A DNA stretch of 13,790 nucleotides from an uncultured Collinsella sp. (GTDB lineage: Bacteria; Actinomycetota; Coriobacteriia; Coriobacteriales; Coriobacteriaceae), in assembly GCA_900547125.1 (NCBI GenBank), contig URFU01000055.1, positions 1-13,790 of the forward strand, given 5' to 3'. The position numbers and the translations under genes were made by a program. The notes beneath the pieces are model-generated. The model made no database searches. It was not told the DNA's origin and was given only the letters and a program-made list of their open reading frames with translations. Positions 12,871 through 13,790 of this stretch are shown piece by piece; position 1 is the first letter of the stretch; every line of letters begins with the position of its first letter.

Positions 12871-13761
12871 ATGGTGAAGTACAAAACGCCTGCCGCATTG
12901 GAGATGGCTGTTAGGAATGCCGCAAGACAGTCGCAGATGGATACCAATCGGGCGATCGTCGGTTTCTACTTTCATCGCTTCCTATGTCGCGTTTTTTCAG
13001 AAGATGACGGCAGCTTTGTGCTCAAGGGTGGCCAAAGCGTCCTAGCGCGAACACTCGATGCGCGTGTCACAAGGGATATTGACTTGGTTGCTCAAGAGGA
13101 AAGTCTCGAAGAGGCTATTGCCGATCTGGTGCAGGCGGCTTCGATTGATTTGGAGGATTTCGTTTCGTTTGTCTTTGATCGTGCAGAGCAGATCAAAGAA
13201 GAAGATGAGTATCGGTGCGGTGCGAAGGTGTGGTTCACCCCCTTTATGGGAACCAAGAAGCTACAGCCAATTTCAATTGACTTGGTAATTGATGAAGTGC
13301 AGGGACTTGAGCCGGAGGTTCTTGCACCGATTGATCGTTTGAATATCGAGGGGCTCCCAGTCTGCGACTATCGAGTATGCCGAGCGGAGAGCGCCCTTGT
13401 AGATAAATTGCTCGCAATGATAGAGATGCATGAGGGCCGTGCCTCTTCGCGAATCAAGGATATAGTCGACATCTTGGTGTACGCGAAAACTTGCTTCGTC
13501 GATGGGGCTACGCTTGTCGAGAGAGTCGAGAAAGAAGCGTCTGCCCGCAAGGTGGCAATGCCGGAAGAGTTCGTGGCGCCTCTCTGGTGGAAACAAAATG
13601 GTTCTGCGCAGTACATAAAGATGGCGAGGCAGGCGGGGGTACTTGATCTCGCGGGGAACATTGCTGAGGCAGAGGAAATCGTCAATCGGTTGTATGCACC
13701 GTGCTTTAATCGTTCGGCGAATGTGCGCAAATGGAATCCTCTGACCACGGGATGGGAATAG
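12871..13761 (+). CDS. AbiEii-type nucleotidyltransferase toxin
   Basis: This 296-residue protein is an AbiEii/MenT-like nucleotidyltransferase, the toxin of the pair; relatives stop growth by transferring nucleotides, in MenT to tRNA acceptor ends. Motifs seen: FVLKGGQSVLAR at 49-60 and TRDIDL at 67-72 (the GG...DxD catalytic pair, Asp69 and Asp71), SIDLVID at 135-141 (third acidic site near Asp137) and SALVDKLLAMIE at 174-185 with SSRIKDIVDILVY at 192-204, the conserved Lys and Asp of later motifs. The catalytic set looks complete, so the toxin is probably active. The ATG at 12871 follows CGGAGAAC. Length matches AbiEii. In phage-defence cases AbiE causes abortive infection; here that role is inferred from family only. 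Confidence 0.88.
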   Translation: MVKYKTPAALEMAVRNAARQSQMDTNRAIVGFYFHRFLCRVFSEDDGSFVLKGGQSVLARTLDARVTRDIDLVAQEESLEEAIADLVQAASIDLEDFVSFVFDRAEQIKEEDEYRCGAKVWFTPFMGTKKLQPISIDLVIDEVQGLEPEVLAPIDRLNIEGLPVCDYRVCRAESALVDKLLAMIEMHEGRASSRIKDIVDILVYAKTCFVDGATLVERVEKEASARKVAMPEEFVAPLWWKQNGSAQYIKMARQAGVLDLAGNIAEAEEIVNRLYAPCFNRSANVRKWNPLTTGWE

Positions 13762-13772
13762 GCTAGATAGTT

Positions 13773-13785
13773 AAGCCGGCGGCAG
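13773..13785 (+). repeat. 13-bp direct repeat, right of the AbiE genes
   Basis: AAGCCGGCGGCAG, identical to 12140-12152, begins 11 bases past the AbiEii stop codon. The window ends at 13790, so it cannot be seen whether this copy is part of a larger repeat or of a terminator hairpin. Confidence 0.6.
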
Positions 13786-13790
13786 GATTA

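Overview
The window is high-GC, densely packed bacterial chromosome that reads like a gut Coriobacteriia genome, most probably Collinsella or a close relative (Actinomycetota). This rests on codon and GC character, on A/G-rich AGGA-type ribosome binding sites, and on the gene set (HisE, HisJ-like PHP enzyme, enolase next to a DivIC/FtsB-type protein and a Ppx/GppA protein, a UBA/DUF4342 protein in front of a two-component system). The genus is an inference; no 16S rRNA gene is present.

Layout. (1) 51-1400: hisE (+) converges on a HisJ-like histidinol-phosphatase gene (-), with a 69-bp palindromic repeat between them. (2) 1401-1701: a divergent intergenic region with a second, unrelated inverted repeat. 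(3) 1702-3653: a likely operon of a stand-alone LarC C-terminal domain, a YfcE-type phosphoesterase and MazG, closed by an intrinsic terminator. (4) 3843-5132: enolase with its own promoter region and a strong terminator. (5) 5328-7111: DivIC/FtsB-like division protein and Ppx/GppA phosphatase. (6) 7113-7532: a second copy of the palindromic repeat, then a tandem duplication holding two terminators, a fragment of a tRNA 3' end and an intact tRNA-Leu(UAA) on the minus strand. (7) 7564-8187 (-): a membrane-anchored, helix-rich protein of unknown function. (8) 8351-9024 (+): an orphan PTS EIIB protein and a VOC-fold protein, closed by a bidirectional terminator. (9) 9101-11720 (-): an operon of a UBA/DUF4342 membrane protein, an OmpR-type response regulator and a sensor kinase. 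(10) 11932-12113: a 182-bp imperfect palindrome. (11) 12232-13761 (+): an AbiEi/AbiEii toxin-antitoxin pair, bracketed by 13-bp direct repeats and visibly lower in GC.

The left nine tenths is housekeeping: histidine synthesis, nucleotide sanitation (MazG), glycolysis, division and polyphosphate/(p)ppGpp-linked metabolism. The right end is accessory. The least explained parts are the three intergenic palindromic families, the duplicated tRNA/terminator block, the LarC domain without its N-terminal partner, the EIIB+VOC pair without a transporter, and the UBA/DUF4342 protein tied to a two-component system. No CRISPR array, transposase, integrase or phage gene is visible.
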